Shown here in pieces: positions 7,392 to 13,828 of a DNA stretch of 13,828 nt (its first letter is position 1; every line of letters begins with the position of its first letter). Made by a program: the position numbers and the translations under genes. Source of the DNA: Candidatus Adiutrix sp. (GTDB taxonomy: Bacteria; Desulfobacterota; Desulfarculia; Adiutricales; Adiutricaceae); assembly GCA_031273445.1 (NCBI GenBank), contig JAISRV010000112.1, forward strand, positions 1 through 13,828, in the 5' to 3' direction. The notes beneath the pieces were generated by a model that had not been told where the DNA came from, made no database searches, and worked only from the letters and a program-made list of their open reading frames with translations.

Positions 7392-8296
7392 CCGGGGAGC
7401 AGTTGTCCGCCGGAGAGAGCGGGCCGCCCGCCGGCCCACGGCTCGATCATGAGTGCGTGCCGTTCTGGGAGATTTTTCAGAACACCAGGGTTCTTTTGAC
7501 CGACAATACGGCCTTCGTCCTGAATTACGCGCTTTTAGCGGCGGCGGCCGACTTTATTTCAGGCCGACTGGCGTTTATGTTCGGTAAGGAGAACCAGTTG
7601 ATCGGCCTTATGCTCATCTCTTTTTTAATTTTTGCGCCGGTTCTGCACATGGCCGCCAGTCGCCTGGCCCTTCGTTTCTGGGACAACGAAAAGCCCTCTT
7701 GGGCCGACTTGGCTTATGGTCTGGCCAATTACGGCGACAGCCTGTTCATTTTTCTCTCCTGGCTTATTTTCTGCGTTTTCCTGGGGTTTTTGCTCGTTCT
7801 GTGCGCGATGCCCGCCTTGGTCGTGCACGCCAAGGCCTTAGAGGCGAGCGGCAGCGTTTTTTTCGCGATCCTGGTCAGACTGGGCGTTTTAGGCGGTCTT
7901 CTGACCGTATTCGTCTGGCCGCGGGCCAGGCGCATTCTGCCTTTTTTGCATCATATAATCGCTTTCAATAAAATCGACGGGCGAAGCGGCCCCTGGCTCG
8001 CCAGGACGATCACGGTCTATCGCGCCTTCAATGAGACTAGATTCAACCTGTCGCTCAACCAGGCCCTGGGCGTCTATCTGGGCCTGAACATGGCTGTGGC
8101 CGTGCCGTTGGTGCTGGTAATGCACATGTCCGGCCTGAACGACTCCCCCGCAATGTCGAGCGCGGTCGAAGTCGTTGCGCCCATAATCGGGTCCGGCGTC
8201 AGCAGTGTTCTTTTCCTGTGGATGGCCACCGCCGCCGCGGGTTTCTACCGCCTCAACAGGCCGGCGGCCGGAGCGGCTGATGGGATTTGGAACTAA
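7388..8296 (+). CDS. Unknown multi-pass inner-membrane protein (302 aa)
   Basis: I recognise no named family. After a polar N-terminal tail (1-40), hydrophobic segments occur at about 43-60, 70-90, 118-147 (long enough for one or two passes), 157-177, 226-247 and 262-285. This indicates roughly six or seven membrane helices. A cytosolic-looking basic/aromatic loop lies at 178-225 (PRARRILPFLHHIIAFNKIDG and YRAFNETRFNLSLNQ). No nucleotide-binding, protease or transporter signature motif was visible. The gene overlaps the preceding 133-aa gene by 4 bases and the following four-cysteine gene by 17 bases. This points to one transcript and a shared role. Confidence 0.8.
   Translation: MTGEQLSAGESGPPAGPRLDHECVPFWEIFQNTRVLLTDNTAFVLNYALLAAAADFISGRLAFMFGKENQLIGLMLISFLIFAPVLHMAASRLALRFWDNEKPSWADLAYGLANYGDSLFIFLSWLIFCVFLGFLLVLCAMPALVVHAKALEASGSVFFAILVRLGVLGGLLTVFVWPRARRILPFLHHIIAFNKIDGRSGPWLARTITVYRAFNETRFNLSLNQALGVYLGLNMAVAVPLVLVMHMSGLNDSPAMSSAVEVVAPIIGSGVSSVLFLWMATAAAGFYRLNRPAAGAADGIWN
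8270..8273 (+). promoter_or_regulatory. Ribosome binding site GGAG that decides the start of the four-cysteine gene
   Basis: GGAG lies 6 bases before ATG 8280, inside the end of the membrane-protein gene. It favours this start over an in-frame upstream start at 8205, which would put 25 unrelated residues ahead of the conserved-looking part. Confidence 0.6.
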
Positions 8297-8468
8297 GGTC
8301 AATTGCCGCCTGTGCCGGCACTATTATATAACCTGGGATCCCCGAAACCCCAACGGCTGCCGGGCCATGGGCTTCAAGGCGCGGCTCATGCCCTCGACGC
8401 ATGTCGTCAAAACCAGCGGCTTCGCCTGCGTTCTCTTCGAACCCAGGCCCCGGGCGAAAGGCCGCTAA
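8280..8468 (+). CDS. Four-cysteine mini-protein (62 aa), probable zinc-ribbon-like
   Basis: This small basic protein has cysteines at 9, 12, 27 and 50, spaced CX2C-X14-C-X22-C, a pattern suggestive of a single metal site (Zn or Fe). The segments CRLCRHYYITWDP (9-21), GCRAMGFKARLMPS (26-39) and SGFACVLFEPR (46-56) look strongly conserved. They resemble small uncharacterised proteins I associate with deltaproteobacteria, but I cannot name a family or function. ATG 8280 was chosen for its GGAG site. The gene overlaps the membrane-protein gene by 17 bases and ends 15 bases before the convergent maf gene. It completes the three-gene cassette. Confidence 0.8.
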   Translation: MGFGTKVNCRLCRHYYITWDPRNPNGCRAMGFKARLMPSTHVVKTSGFACVLFEPRPRAKGR

Positions 8469-8483
8469 AGGGCCGGGAGCGGC

Positions 8484-9074
8484 TCAAAGGCGCGGCGACC
8501 TGGTTTCGTTCTCGACGGCCCGCAGGGCCTGAAGCACTTCCGGCAACGGCAGGCCGATCACGGAAGTTAAGGAACCATTGATGGAATCAACCAGAAAAGC
8601 GCCCGTCCCCTGCAGGCCATAAGCGCCGGCCTTGTCCAGGCTTTCGCCGGCGGCCACATAGGCTTCGATTTCACGGGCGGTCAACTGGCGAAAGGTAACC
8701 GCGCTGACGACAACGTCATGGGCGCGCGCCAGACCGTCGGGGCCGATCAGGCAAAAGGCCGTGGCGACCCAGTGGCTTCGGCCGGCCAGGGCGCTTAAGT
8801 GACGCGCGGCTTCTTCCGGGCCTTCCGGCTTCTCAAAAATATCGTTCCCGATAAACACGATGGTGTCCGCCGCCAGAACCGGACGGCCGGGATGGGGGCG
8901 GGCTATGGCCTTTTCCTTGGCCAGACGGCTCACATAAGCCGCCGGAGTCTCGTCAGGCCGCCGGCATTCGGCTATGTCGGAAGGCGCGATTTCAAAGTGA
9001 ACCCCGGCAAAAGCCAAAAGGTCGGCGCGGCGCGGCGATGCGGAAGCCAGTATCAGGGGGTTGTCGGCAAACAT
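8484..9074 (-). CDS. maf: Maf-like nucleoside triphosphate pyrophosphatase
   Basis: Maf proteins hydrolyse nucleoside triphosphates, including non-canonical or modified ones, to monophosphates. They are proposed to be house-cleaning enzymes and are linked to septum inhibition. This 196-residue copy has the N-terminal SASPRR motif (11-16), the catalytic-Asp motif AADTIV (68-73), KPEGPEEA (82-89) and the C-terminal DKAGAYGLQGTGAFLV (147-162). It ends with NGSLTSVIGLPL (166-177). The DKAGAYG-QG block is more typical of the YhdE (dTTP/UTP) subgroup than of YceF, so that specificity is inferred. It lies 64 bases after the tmk-tatD fusion on the same strand and converges with the four-cysteine gene. 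Confidence 0.93.
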   Translation of the reverse strand: MFADNPLILASASPRRADLLAFAGVHFEIAPSDIAECRRPDETPAAYVSRLAKEKAIARPHPGRPVLAADTIVFIGNDIFEKPEGPEEAARHLSALAGRSHWVATAFCLIGPDGLARAHDVVVSAVTFRQLTAREIEAYVAAGESLDKAGAYGLQGTGAFLVDSINGSLTSVIGLPLPEVLQALRAVENETRSPRL

Positions 9075-9138
9075 GGTTCTATAATCCCGGCAGTTAAATA
9101 TATCAGTTCCCGGATGACCAAATTATTGCGACTTACGT

Positions 9139-10596
9139 TTAGTCAGCGGGGCAATCAGAAGGGAGGCGGAAGAGGCGCCTGGCGTTGGCCGTGGTCAAAC
9201 GGGCCGCTTCAGCCAGAGAGAGGCCGCGGGCCGCGGCAATGGCCTTGAGGTGCCAGACCAGATACGAGGGCTCGTTGCGGCGCCCGCGCTTGGGGGCCGG
9301 GGCCAGGAAAGGCGCGTCTGTTTCCGTCAGAAGACGGTCGGCCGGGGCCAGCGCGGCCACCTGCCGCAGTTCTTGGCTGTTCGGAAAGGTCACCGTTCCC
9401 GGCAGCGAAAGGTGAAAGCCGAGATCCAGATATTGTTCAGCTTCGTCCCAGCCGCGGTTGAAACAGTGAATAACGCCGCCCCGCGGCAGCCGCCCGGCAA
9501 ATTTACGCAAAAGAGCCAGGGTATCGTCAAAGGCGTCACGACTGTGAACGGCTATAGGCAGGTCCAAACCTGCCGCCAGCTCCAATAGGCGTTCAAAAGC
9601 CCATAACTGTTTTTCTTTAGGCGAACGCATCAGGCAATAATCAAGGCCGATCTCGCCGAAAGCGACCACCTCCGGCCGCCGGGCCAGTTCCGCCAGTTCC
9701 TCCAACCCGCGTTCGTCAAGGTCGGCGGCCTCGTGGGGATGCCAACCCACCACAGCGTGAAGGCGAGGGTTGATCCCGGCCCGGGCGACGACGAGGCGCG
9801 CATGAGCCGCGTTGAGCCCGACGTCCAGCATGTCGACGACCCCGGCCGCCGCGGCCCGGCGCACGGTTTCGTCGAAATCTTCCGCGAAATCGTCCAGAGA
9901 AAGATGGCAGTGGGTATCGATGATCTCCAGTGGAGAGTCAAAAAGCAGGTCTCGCGCCGTCAATATAGAAATTATCTCCCCGGCTATTTCCTCGGGTCGG
10001 CGCAGCGCGTCAAGCCGCACGATGTCCGGCCCGTTTTGACGGTCGAACGCGGCTTTGACCAGGCTCAGGTAGCCCAATTCCTCAAAGCCTGAATCGGCTC
10101 CGCCGGCCCGGTTTTCGGCAATACGGTCAAGGCCGGCCGCCGCCGGCGCCTCTAGAATAACCGTGAGGTCGGGCCAGGGGAAAGGTCTGTTGGCGCGCCT
10201 GATGGCCGCTTCATCCAGTCCCAGGGCCGACTGGTAGGCGATATTGCTTAAAATATAGCGGTCGCAGATCACCGGCCGCCCGGCCAGAAGGGCCGGGGCG
10301 ATGTTACGCTCCACATCCTCGGCCCGGTCGCGCAAAAAATAGTCGAGCTCCTCCGCCGGGCTCAGGCCGGCGCGGCCATGAGCGGCGATGCGCCGGATTT
10401 TTTCGCCCCAGGAGCCGCCGGTGGGCTCCTTGGCCTGGAGGGGCTTTAAGCCGCGCTCTTCCAGAGCCCGGCCTAAAAGGGCGCATTGCGTGGTCTTGCC
10501 CGCGCCGTCAAGGCCTTCAATCGCGATGAAAAAGCCCCGGGCGACTCCCGGAGCCTCCGCCTCTATCATTTTACGTGCGCCGGCGGAAAACTTCAT
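9139..10596 (-). CDS. tmk-tatD: Thymidylate kinase-TatD DNase fusion protein
   Basis: One uninterrupted frame of 485 residues encodes two enzymes. Residues ~21-215 are thymidylate kinase (dTMP to dTDP): P-loop GLDGAGKTT (28-36), EPTGG (57-61), the DRY motif (112-114) with YILSNIAYQ after it, and a C-terminal EIISILTARD. Residues ~223-485 are a TatD-family metal-dependent DNase: DTHCH (227-231), GEIGLDY (314-320), His351 in AVHSRD, His377 in VIHCFN, TETDAP (424-429) and RGRRNEPSY (437-445). All expected metal ligands appear present. Both parts are near full length with a very short linker. Separate tmk and tatD genes often lie close together with holB, which is absent here. The start may be ATG 10594-10596 or the later ATG at residue 10; neither has a strong ribosome site. 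Confidence 0.93.
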   Translation of the reverse strand: MKFSAGARKMIEAEAPGVARGFFIAIEGLDGAGKTTQCALLGRALEERGLKPLQAKEPTGGSWGEKIRRIAAHGRAGLSPAEELDYFLRDRAEDVERNIAPALLAGRPVICDRYILSNIAYQSALGLDEAAIRRANRPFPWPDLTVILEAPAAAGLDRIAENRAGGADSGFEELGYLSLVKAAFDRQNGPDIVRLDALRRPEEIAGEIISILTARDLLFDSPLEIIDTHCHLSLDDFAEDFDETVRRAAAAGVVDMLDVGLNAAHARLVVARAGINPRLHAVVGWHPHEAADLDERGLEELAELARRPEVVAFGEIGLDYCLMRSPKEKQLWAFERLLELAAGLDLPIAVHSRDAFDDTLALLRKFAGRLPRGGVIHCFNRGWDEAEQYLDLGFHLSLPGTVTFPNSQELRQVAALAPADRLLTETDAPFLAPAPKRGRRNEPSYLVWHLKAIAAARGLSLAEAARLTTANARRLFRLPSDCPAD

Positions 10597-10623
10597 GATT
10601 CAAAACGCCTTTGCCTTCAACTT

Positions 10624-10648
10624 AAAAACGAAGGGCTTAAACCCCCTC
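10624..10648 (-). terminator. Possible intrinsic terminator after the secreted-protein gene
   Basis: On the minus strand GAGGGG (10643-10648) pairs with CCCTTC (10630-10635), one pair being G-U, around a 7-base loop. GTTTTT follows. The stem is short, so termination would be leaky. It separates the 10669 gene from tmk-tatD. Confidence 0.4.
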
Positions 10649-10668
10649 AATTTATTCTTCAGTCGCCG

Positions 10669-11280
10669 CTATTCGGCGATGTTGAAGGGTTTGTCGATCT
10701 GCACCGCTTTGGAAGCATCGAGATTGTCGGTCAGGGTAACGCGCATGGTGTAGGAGCCGGCCGGAAGGCCGCGCGTGCCGATGGTCATGACCAGCATGGT
10801 TTCGGTGGAAAAGGTGCGGTAGCCGCTCTGCTCATAGGGGCCGAGGTTTTTCTTCCAGGCGAAGGCTTTGCCGTCGGCGTCCAGAATGTCGAAGGCGCCG
10901 ATGATGGAATATCGGTAGGAGTCGCCTTCCTTCAACTGGGTGAAGCCTACCGGCTCGCAGTAAAGAATCAACGGCTCCGGGCTTTTGAAGGTTTCGCCTT
11001 GTTTAGGTTGGTATGAGCCGAAATTTTCAGGCTGCTCGGTAACGAAAGCCACATTCCGCACGCCCAGCGGCGCCTTGCGCCACAGCTCCTCCTGAGCCGC
11101 CCACAAGGAGTCGAGAGCGCCGATGGAATCGCCTTTAAGGTGGGCGGCCAGGGCGTTGGCCAGCTCGCGGGCGACGACGTCTTCGTTGGCGGGCGCGTCG
11201 CCCTGCGCCGCGGCTGCGGCTGTCCCCAGAAAAATCAGCGTCAACAATACGGCCGGAAACATGATTATTTTTTGCGACAT
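10669..11280 (-). CDS. Unknown secreted periplasmic protein (203 aa)
   Basis: An N-terminal Sec signal peptide is clear: MSQKII, hydrophobic core MFPAVLLTLIFLG and an AAAAAQ cleavage region near residue 26. The mature protein starts with a charged helical part (33-70), followed by a strand-rich C-terminal region. Recognisable segments there are FKSPEPLILYCEPVGF (98-113), YRYSIIGAFDILDADGKAF (122-140) and GLPAGSYTMRVTLTDN (171-186). The GSYTMRVTLTD pattern resembles an Ig-like beta-sandwich, but no family can be named. I prefer ATG 11278-11280 over the GTG one codon upstream, because AAAGGTG lies 9 bases before it. A near-consensus promoter precedes it. It is divergent from the lipoprotein gene. 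Confidence 0.8.
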   Translation of the reverse strand: MSQKIIMFPAVLLTLIFLGTAAAAAQGDAPANEDVVARELANALAAHLKGDSIGALDSLWAAQEELWRKAPLGVRNVAFVTEQPENFGSYQPKQGETFKSPEPLILYCEPVGFTQLKEGDSYRYSIIGAFDILDADGKAFAWKKNLGPYEQSGYRTFSTETMLVMTIGTRGLPAGSYTMRVTLTDNLDASKAVQIDKPFNIAE

Positions 11281-11317
11281 CACCTAAAACACCTTTCTTA
11301 AAAATCTTCCTTTTGTT

Positions 11318-11347
11318 ATTATACTATAGAAGTCGCCGCTTTGACAA
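11318..11347 (-). promoter_or_regulatory. Predicted sigma70 promoter for the secreted-protein gene
   Basis: On the minus strand -35 TTGTCA (11342-11347, 5 of 6), an 18-base spacer and -10 TATAAT (11318-11323, perfect). The same bases read TTGACA (perfect -35) on the plus strand at 11341-11346, toward the lipoprotein gene. The best plus-strand -10 candidates there (such as TTAATT at 11362-11367) are poor. Confidence 0.65.
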
Positions 11348-11390
11348 TGGGCGAGTAATTCTTAATTCTCATTTTGGCCATATATTCTCT

Positions 11391-11395
11391 GGAGG
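11391..11395 (+). promoter_or_regulatory. Ribosome binding site GGAGG for the lipoprotein gene
   Basis: GGAGG lies 6 bases before ATG 11402, the ideal spacing, and fixes this start rather than the ATG two codons later. Confidence 0.75.
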
Positions 11396-11401
11396 CTGAT
11401 A

Positions 11402-12265
11402 ATGACAATGCCGAAAACCGCTTCTCTGGCCGCAGCGCTCTGCCTGACCTTTCTTTTGACCGCCTGCAGCGGGCCGCTGTTCACCCAGAAGCCTAAAGCG
11501 CTCATGACTTTCAGCGAAGCGCGGCTGGCCGCCGGCGAAGGCGCCGTCGTTATGCACGCCGTCAACCGCGGCAGCGTGATAGCCACGCGCTGGTTCAAAA
11601 CAGATCAACCGCAGACGCGCGCGAGCTTCACCACTTTCCAATCAGCGCGCCACCGTAGCCGTGATGATATGAACGAATATGACGTCGTCATGGTCGAACC
11701 AGGCACTTACGCCCTCTATTCCATATACGGCAACTGCGACGAAGGCCTCCGCTCCATGGCCCTGGAGTGGGATGAGCCCCTCCGGGCGGCCGTGGCCACC
11801 GACTTGGGCATGGTCTATAAAATACAGCAGTGGTCCTCCAGCGACATAGCGACCGGAGTCGGCATCTGGGGCGGCGGCGGTCGCGGCGGAATGGGCCTGG
11901 GGGTCAGCCTTGGCGGCTTCGGGGGGAGCCCGGGCCTGCCGATCGCCGCCTGCGGCCTGACCGGCTCCGGCCTGAGCCGGGACGGCCGAGCGACCATGGC
12001 CACGATCACGGTCAAAGCCGGCGAGGTGGTCTACGCGGGCGAGCTGGACGTCGATTTTACGCCCACCGCCGACTGCGACCAATCCGGCAACTGGATGACC
12101 CGAAATGAAACGCGCTCCTATTGCGGCGCCCAGTCGCTGACGCTGTCCGTGCGTGATTCCTTCGCCGCCCGGGCGCGTTTTTTCATAGAAAACAGGCTCG
12201 GCCCCCTGGCCGCTGAAAAAACCGTGGTTCGCCTGGCCCGCCCTGGTCTATTGGCCGACAAATAG
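11402..12265 (+). CDS. Unknown lipoprotein (287 aa)
   Basis: A type II signal peptide is clear: basic MTMPK, hydrophobic AAALCLTFLL and lipobox LTAC with Cys22 as the lipidation site. Ser follows at +2, which in the usual rule favours outer-membrane sorting. The body is unknown. It contains VVMVEPGTYALYSIYG (95-110), a Gly-rich segment at 152-180 (GVGIWGGGGRGG...), AGEVVYAGELDVDF (206-219) and cysteines at 112, 184, 225 and 241. The PGTY and GEVVYAGEL patterns recur in small envelope lipoproteins and suggest beta structure; that is a resemblance, not an assignment. It stands 8 bases before ubiE/menG on the same strand, so the two share a transcript despite no obvious functional link. Confidence 0.85.
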   Translation: MTMPKTASLAAALCLTFLLTACSGPLFTQKPKALMTFSEARLAAGEGAVVMHAVNRGSVIATRWFKTDQPQTRASFTTFQSARHRSRDDMNEYDVVMVEPGTYALYSIYGNCDEGLRSMALEWDEPLRAAVATDLGMVYKIQQWSSSDIATGVGIWGGGGRGGMGLGVSLGGFGGSPGLPIAACGLTGSGLSRDGRATMATITVKAGEVVYAGELDVDFTPTADCDQSGNWMTRNETRSYCGAQSLTLSVRDSFAARARFFIENRLGPLAAEKTVVRLARPGLLADK

Positions 12266-12273
12266 GCGAAATA

Positions 12274-13023
12274 ATGGCGACGACTACCATGCAAAATAAA
12301 TCGACAGCCGGCGACCCTCTCAAAAATCCGGTAAAAATTAGGAACATGTTTTCCGGATTGGCCAGACGCTACGATCTGGCCAACCGGGTGATGAGTCTGG
12401 GCATGGACCTGTTCTGGCGTGAAGCCCTGGCCCGGCGCATCAAAGTGCTGGAAGAGCCTGGCCGCCTCCTGGATATGGCCTCCGGAACGGGTGATCAGAT
12501 CGTCGCCGCAAAAAAATTGCGGCCCCGCCTCAAAACCGTCGGCCTGGACTTTTCCGCCGCCATGTTGGAGCTGGCTCGCCCCAAATTTGCTCCGCTACCC
12601 GGCCCCCCGCCGGAAATTCTGGTCGGCGACGTCTTGAACGCGCCTTTTGAGCACGCTGTTTTCGATTCCGTTTCCGTTTCCTTCGGGCTGCGCAATGTGA
12701 CTTCACGCCTTGATTTTTACGCCGAGGCATGGCGGGTGCTGAAGCCGGGCGGAAGGCTTTTGGTGCTGGAAATGTTTCACGACCGCGCCTCCAGGCTAGC
12801 GCCGTTGAAAGGTTATTATCTGAAAAAAATCGTGCCCGTCCTGGGAGGGCGGCTGGTCAGCCGCGAGCATGAGGCCTACCAGTATCTGGTCTCTTCCATC
12901 ATGTCCTTTCCCCAACCAGCGGAGCTGTTGGCTGAGCTTAACGGCGCGGGCTTCGTCAAAACCGGCTTCAGAACCTATACCTTCAACTCCGTCATGCTGG
13001 CCTGGGGCGAAAAAAGCGGCTAA
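12274..13023 (+). CDS. ubiE: UbiE/MenG quinone C-methyltransferase
   Basis: This SAM-dependent enzyme methylates demethylmenaquinone (menaquinone pathway) or the ubiquinone precursor. Family marks include MFSGLARRYDLANRVMSLG (25-43), the SAM-binding motif LDMASGTGD (66-74) and LDFSAAML (91-98). Also visible are SVSFGLRNV (134-142), RVLKPGGRLLVLEM (154-167), the YYLKKIVPVLGG stretch (181-192) and the C-terminal YQYLVSSIMSFP (202-213). The length of 249 residues is normal. Menaquinone is the more likely product if the host is an anaerobic deltaproteobacterium, but the sequence alone does not separate the two. ATG 12274 is 8 bases after the lipoprotein stop with an AGGCGA ribosome site. An ATG five codons on is a weaker alternative. 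Confidence 0.95.
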   Translation: MATTTMQNKSTAGDPLKNPVKIRNMFSGLARRYDLANRVMSLGMDLFWREALARRIKVLEEPGRLLDMASGTGDQIVAAKKLRPRLKTVGLDFSAAMLELARPKFAPLPGPPPEILVGDVLNAPFEHAVFDSVSVSFGLRNVTSRLDFYAEAWRVLKPGGRLLVLEMFHDRASRLAPLKGYYLKKIVPVLGGRLVSREHEAYQYLVSSIMSFPQPAELLAELNGAGFVKTGFRTYTFNSVMLAWGEKSG

Positions 13024-13041
13024 ACAGGAAGCCTCTAAATA

Positions 13042-13096
13042 GAGTGTGCGATTAATTCCGTCCCTCCACTGCAAGGACGGAATTAACCGCACACTC
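13042..13096. repeat. Inverted repeat, 22-bp arms and 11-base loop (hairpin element 2)
   Basis: The arms at 13042-13063 and 13075-13096 pair at 21 of 22 positions. The single mismatch A13051/C13087 becomes a G-U wobble in a minus-strand transcript, so the hairpin is intact there. Read on the minus strand, the arm carries TGTGCGGTTAATTC, nearly the same as the core in the repeat at 6888-6955. It sits 18 bases after the ubiE stop, in a convergent gap. There is no U-run. The flanks aaata and caata are only a weak hint of a target-site duplication. Confidence 0.88.
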
Positions 13097-13123
13097 CAAT
13101 AAGCCGGGGCCTCGGAAATTCCA

Positions 13124-13162
13124 GGCCTGAAGGCCTTCGTCGCTCTTCGCCGCCTTCAGGCC
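13124..13162. terminator. Hairpin with 11-bp arms in the convergent gap, possible bidirectional terminator
   Basis: GGCCTGAAGGC (13124-13134) and GCCTTCAGGCC (13152-13162) are exact reverse complements, separated by 17 bases. The hairpin lies just beyond the stop of the HTH/S24 gene (13173) and downstream of ubiE. There is no U-run on either strand, so intrinsic termination is uncertain. Confidence 0.4.
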
Positions 13163-13172
13163 AAGCGGCCGC

Positions 13173-13828
13173 TTATCGCGCCAGACGGCCGCTCCAGACC
13201 ACCTGGCCAACGATATCCAATTGGGTGGAGCCAATTTCATAAGGCGGAGCGATTTCGCGGTTGTCGCTGACGATCCGATAGATGTTGCCCGGGCGAATTT
13301 CCAATCTGTTGACCAACAGGCTGCCGTCAATTTTTATGGCATAAGCCTGCCCCTGATAAATCTGACGCTGACCAATATTGACCAACAAAAGATCGCCGTC
13401 CGAGAAGGTGGGATGCATGGACGGCCCTTTGGCTAGAAGCAGCCTGGCGTTATTCACGTCCGGCGTCAGATCGGAAAGCCATTTGCGTTCAAAACTAATC
13501 GGAGCTTGCAGCCGATGCGGCACGCCTTCAGCTCCAACGCCGTCCAGATAAGGCGGAAAGACCCAGGATCTGGGAGGCTCCCAAGACGAGGGGCCAGAGG
13601 CGTCAAGGCTCATGTATTCGTCATCATCCACCGTGGTCGGCCAGGACAAGCCGCCGGTGCTGAGCCCCACCAGCCAATCCAGGGAGCACTGCAGCGAACG
13701 CGCCAGGTTGAGAAAATGTTCGCCGCGGGGCAAGCTGCCGGATTCGTAGCTTTGAATAGTGTTGACGGAAACATCCACCATCTTGGCCAAATCACGCTGC
13801 GACAAGCCCAGGCGCTTACGTCTGCTTA
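13173..13828 (-). CDS. HTH-XRE/S24 LexA-CI-like regulator, partial (N-terminus beyond window)
   Basis: This is a repressor-like protein with an N-terminal XRE helix-turn-helix and a C-terminal S24 peptidase fold. The frame stays open to the right edge, so the true start is outside the window; the TTG at 13803-13805 lies within the HTH and is not the start. Visible: LGLSQRDLAKMVDVSVNTIQ for the HTH, a Ser/Pro/Asp-rich linker, GPSMHPTFSDGD with the usual catalytic Ser, then IDGSLLVNRLE and YRIVSDN. The position 37 residues after that Ser, the catalytic Lys in LexA, is Asn here (codon AAC). The linker has GAEG rather than an Ala-Gly cleavage pair. It may therefore sense a signal without self-cleavage. 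Phage or SOS-type origin is possible but unproven; no phage genes are seen nearby. Confidence 0.88.
   Translation of the reverse strand, partial: SRRKRLGLSQRDLAKMVDVSVNTIQSYESGSLPRGEHFLNLARSLQCSLDWLVGLSTGGLSWPTTVDDDEYMSLDASGPSSWEPPRSWVFPPYLDGVGAEGVPHRLQAPISFERKWLSDLTPDVNNARLLLAKGPSMHPTFSDGDLLLVNIGQRQIYQGQAYAIKIDGSLLVNRLEIRPGNIYRIVSDNREIAPPYEIGSTQLDIVGQVVWSGRLAR

Noticed and set aside
8205..8279. Longer four-cysteine protein starting at 8205
   Set aside because: The added residues only mirror the overlapping membrane-protein gene in another frame, and ATG 8280 has a well-spaced GGAG.
13042..13096. Integron attC site suggested by the GTTAA/TTAAC arms
   Set aside because: The arms lack the GTTRRRY/RYYYAAC core pattern and the unpaired extrahelical bases of attC sites, and no integrase or cassette array is visible.
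13173..13805. TTG at 13803-13805 as the start of the HTH/S24 gene
   Set aside because: The frame continues upstream as RRKRLGLSQRD, part of the helix-turn-helix, up to the window edge. The real start is outside.
1..13828. CRISPR arrays, tRNA or rRNA genes, complete insertion sequences, defence genes
   Set aside because: No regularly spaced direct repeats, cloverleaf or rRNA-like stretch, transposase or known defence protein was found on either strand.

Overview
This GC-rich window comes from a Gram-negative, diderm bacterium. It carries LPS-export genes (lptC-lptA-lptB), an Mla/MCE phospholipid-trafficking cluster, sigma-54, a lipobox lipoprotein and a UbiE/MenG quinone methyltransferase. 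The gene content and the lptCAB-rpoN order fit a deltaproteobacterial (Desulfobacterota-like) genome. That placement is inference from gene content, not a phylogenetic test.

Layout. Positions 1-6671 read leftward (minus strand). In transcription order they are lptC, lptA, lptB, rpoN, a 103-aa unknown, a STAS-MlaE fusion permease, the MlaF ATPase and an MlaD/MCE protein cut by the left window edge. Two strong sigma70-type promoters fit this block, one ahead of lptC and one between rpoN and the 103-aa gene, so the Mla part can be expressed separately. A 273-base gap follows, holding a perfect 31-bp inverted repeat. Positions 6990-8468 read rightward as three tightly packed unknowns: a soluble helical protein, a multi-pass membrane protein and a four-cysteine mini-protein. 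Positions 8484-11280 read leftward again: a secreted protein, a single-frame thymidylate kinase-TatD fusion, then maf. Positions 11402-13023 read rightward: an orphan lipoprotein, then ubiE/menG. A 149-base convergent gap holds a second inverted repeat and another hairpin. At the right edge is a minus-strand HTH/S24 regulator, truncated at its N-terminus by the window.

How the genes fit together. Most of the window is envelope biogenesis: LPS extraction and transport (LptB ATPase, LptC, LptA) and inter-membrane lipid traffic (MlaE/F/D), with sigma-54 embedded between them. The rest is housekeeping: dTMP synthesis, TatD nuclease, Maf nucleotide hydrolase and quinone methylation. No mobile-element genes, CRISPR arrays, tRNAs or rRNAs were seen.

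The most notable items are: (1) two inverted repeats about 6 kb apart that share the core TGTGNGGTTAATTC with mirrored changes, suggesting a dispersed hairpin/MITE-like family; (2) the Tmk-TatD fusion; (3) the S24 regulator with Asn at the catalytic Lys position and no Ala-Gly cleavage pair; (4) the uncharacterised three-gene cassette, whose predicted promoter fires into the perfect hairpin. No clearly new defence or mobile system is evident.
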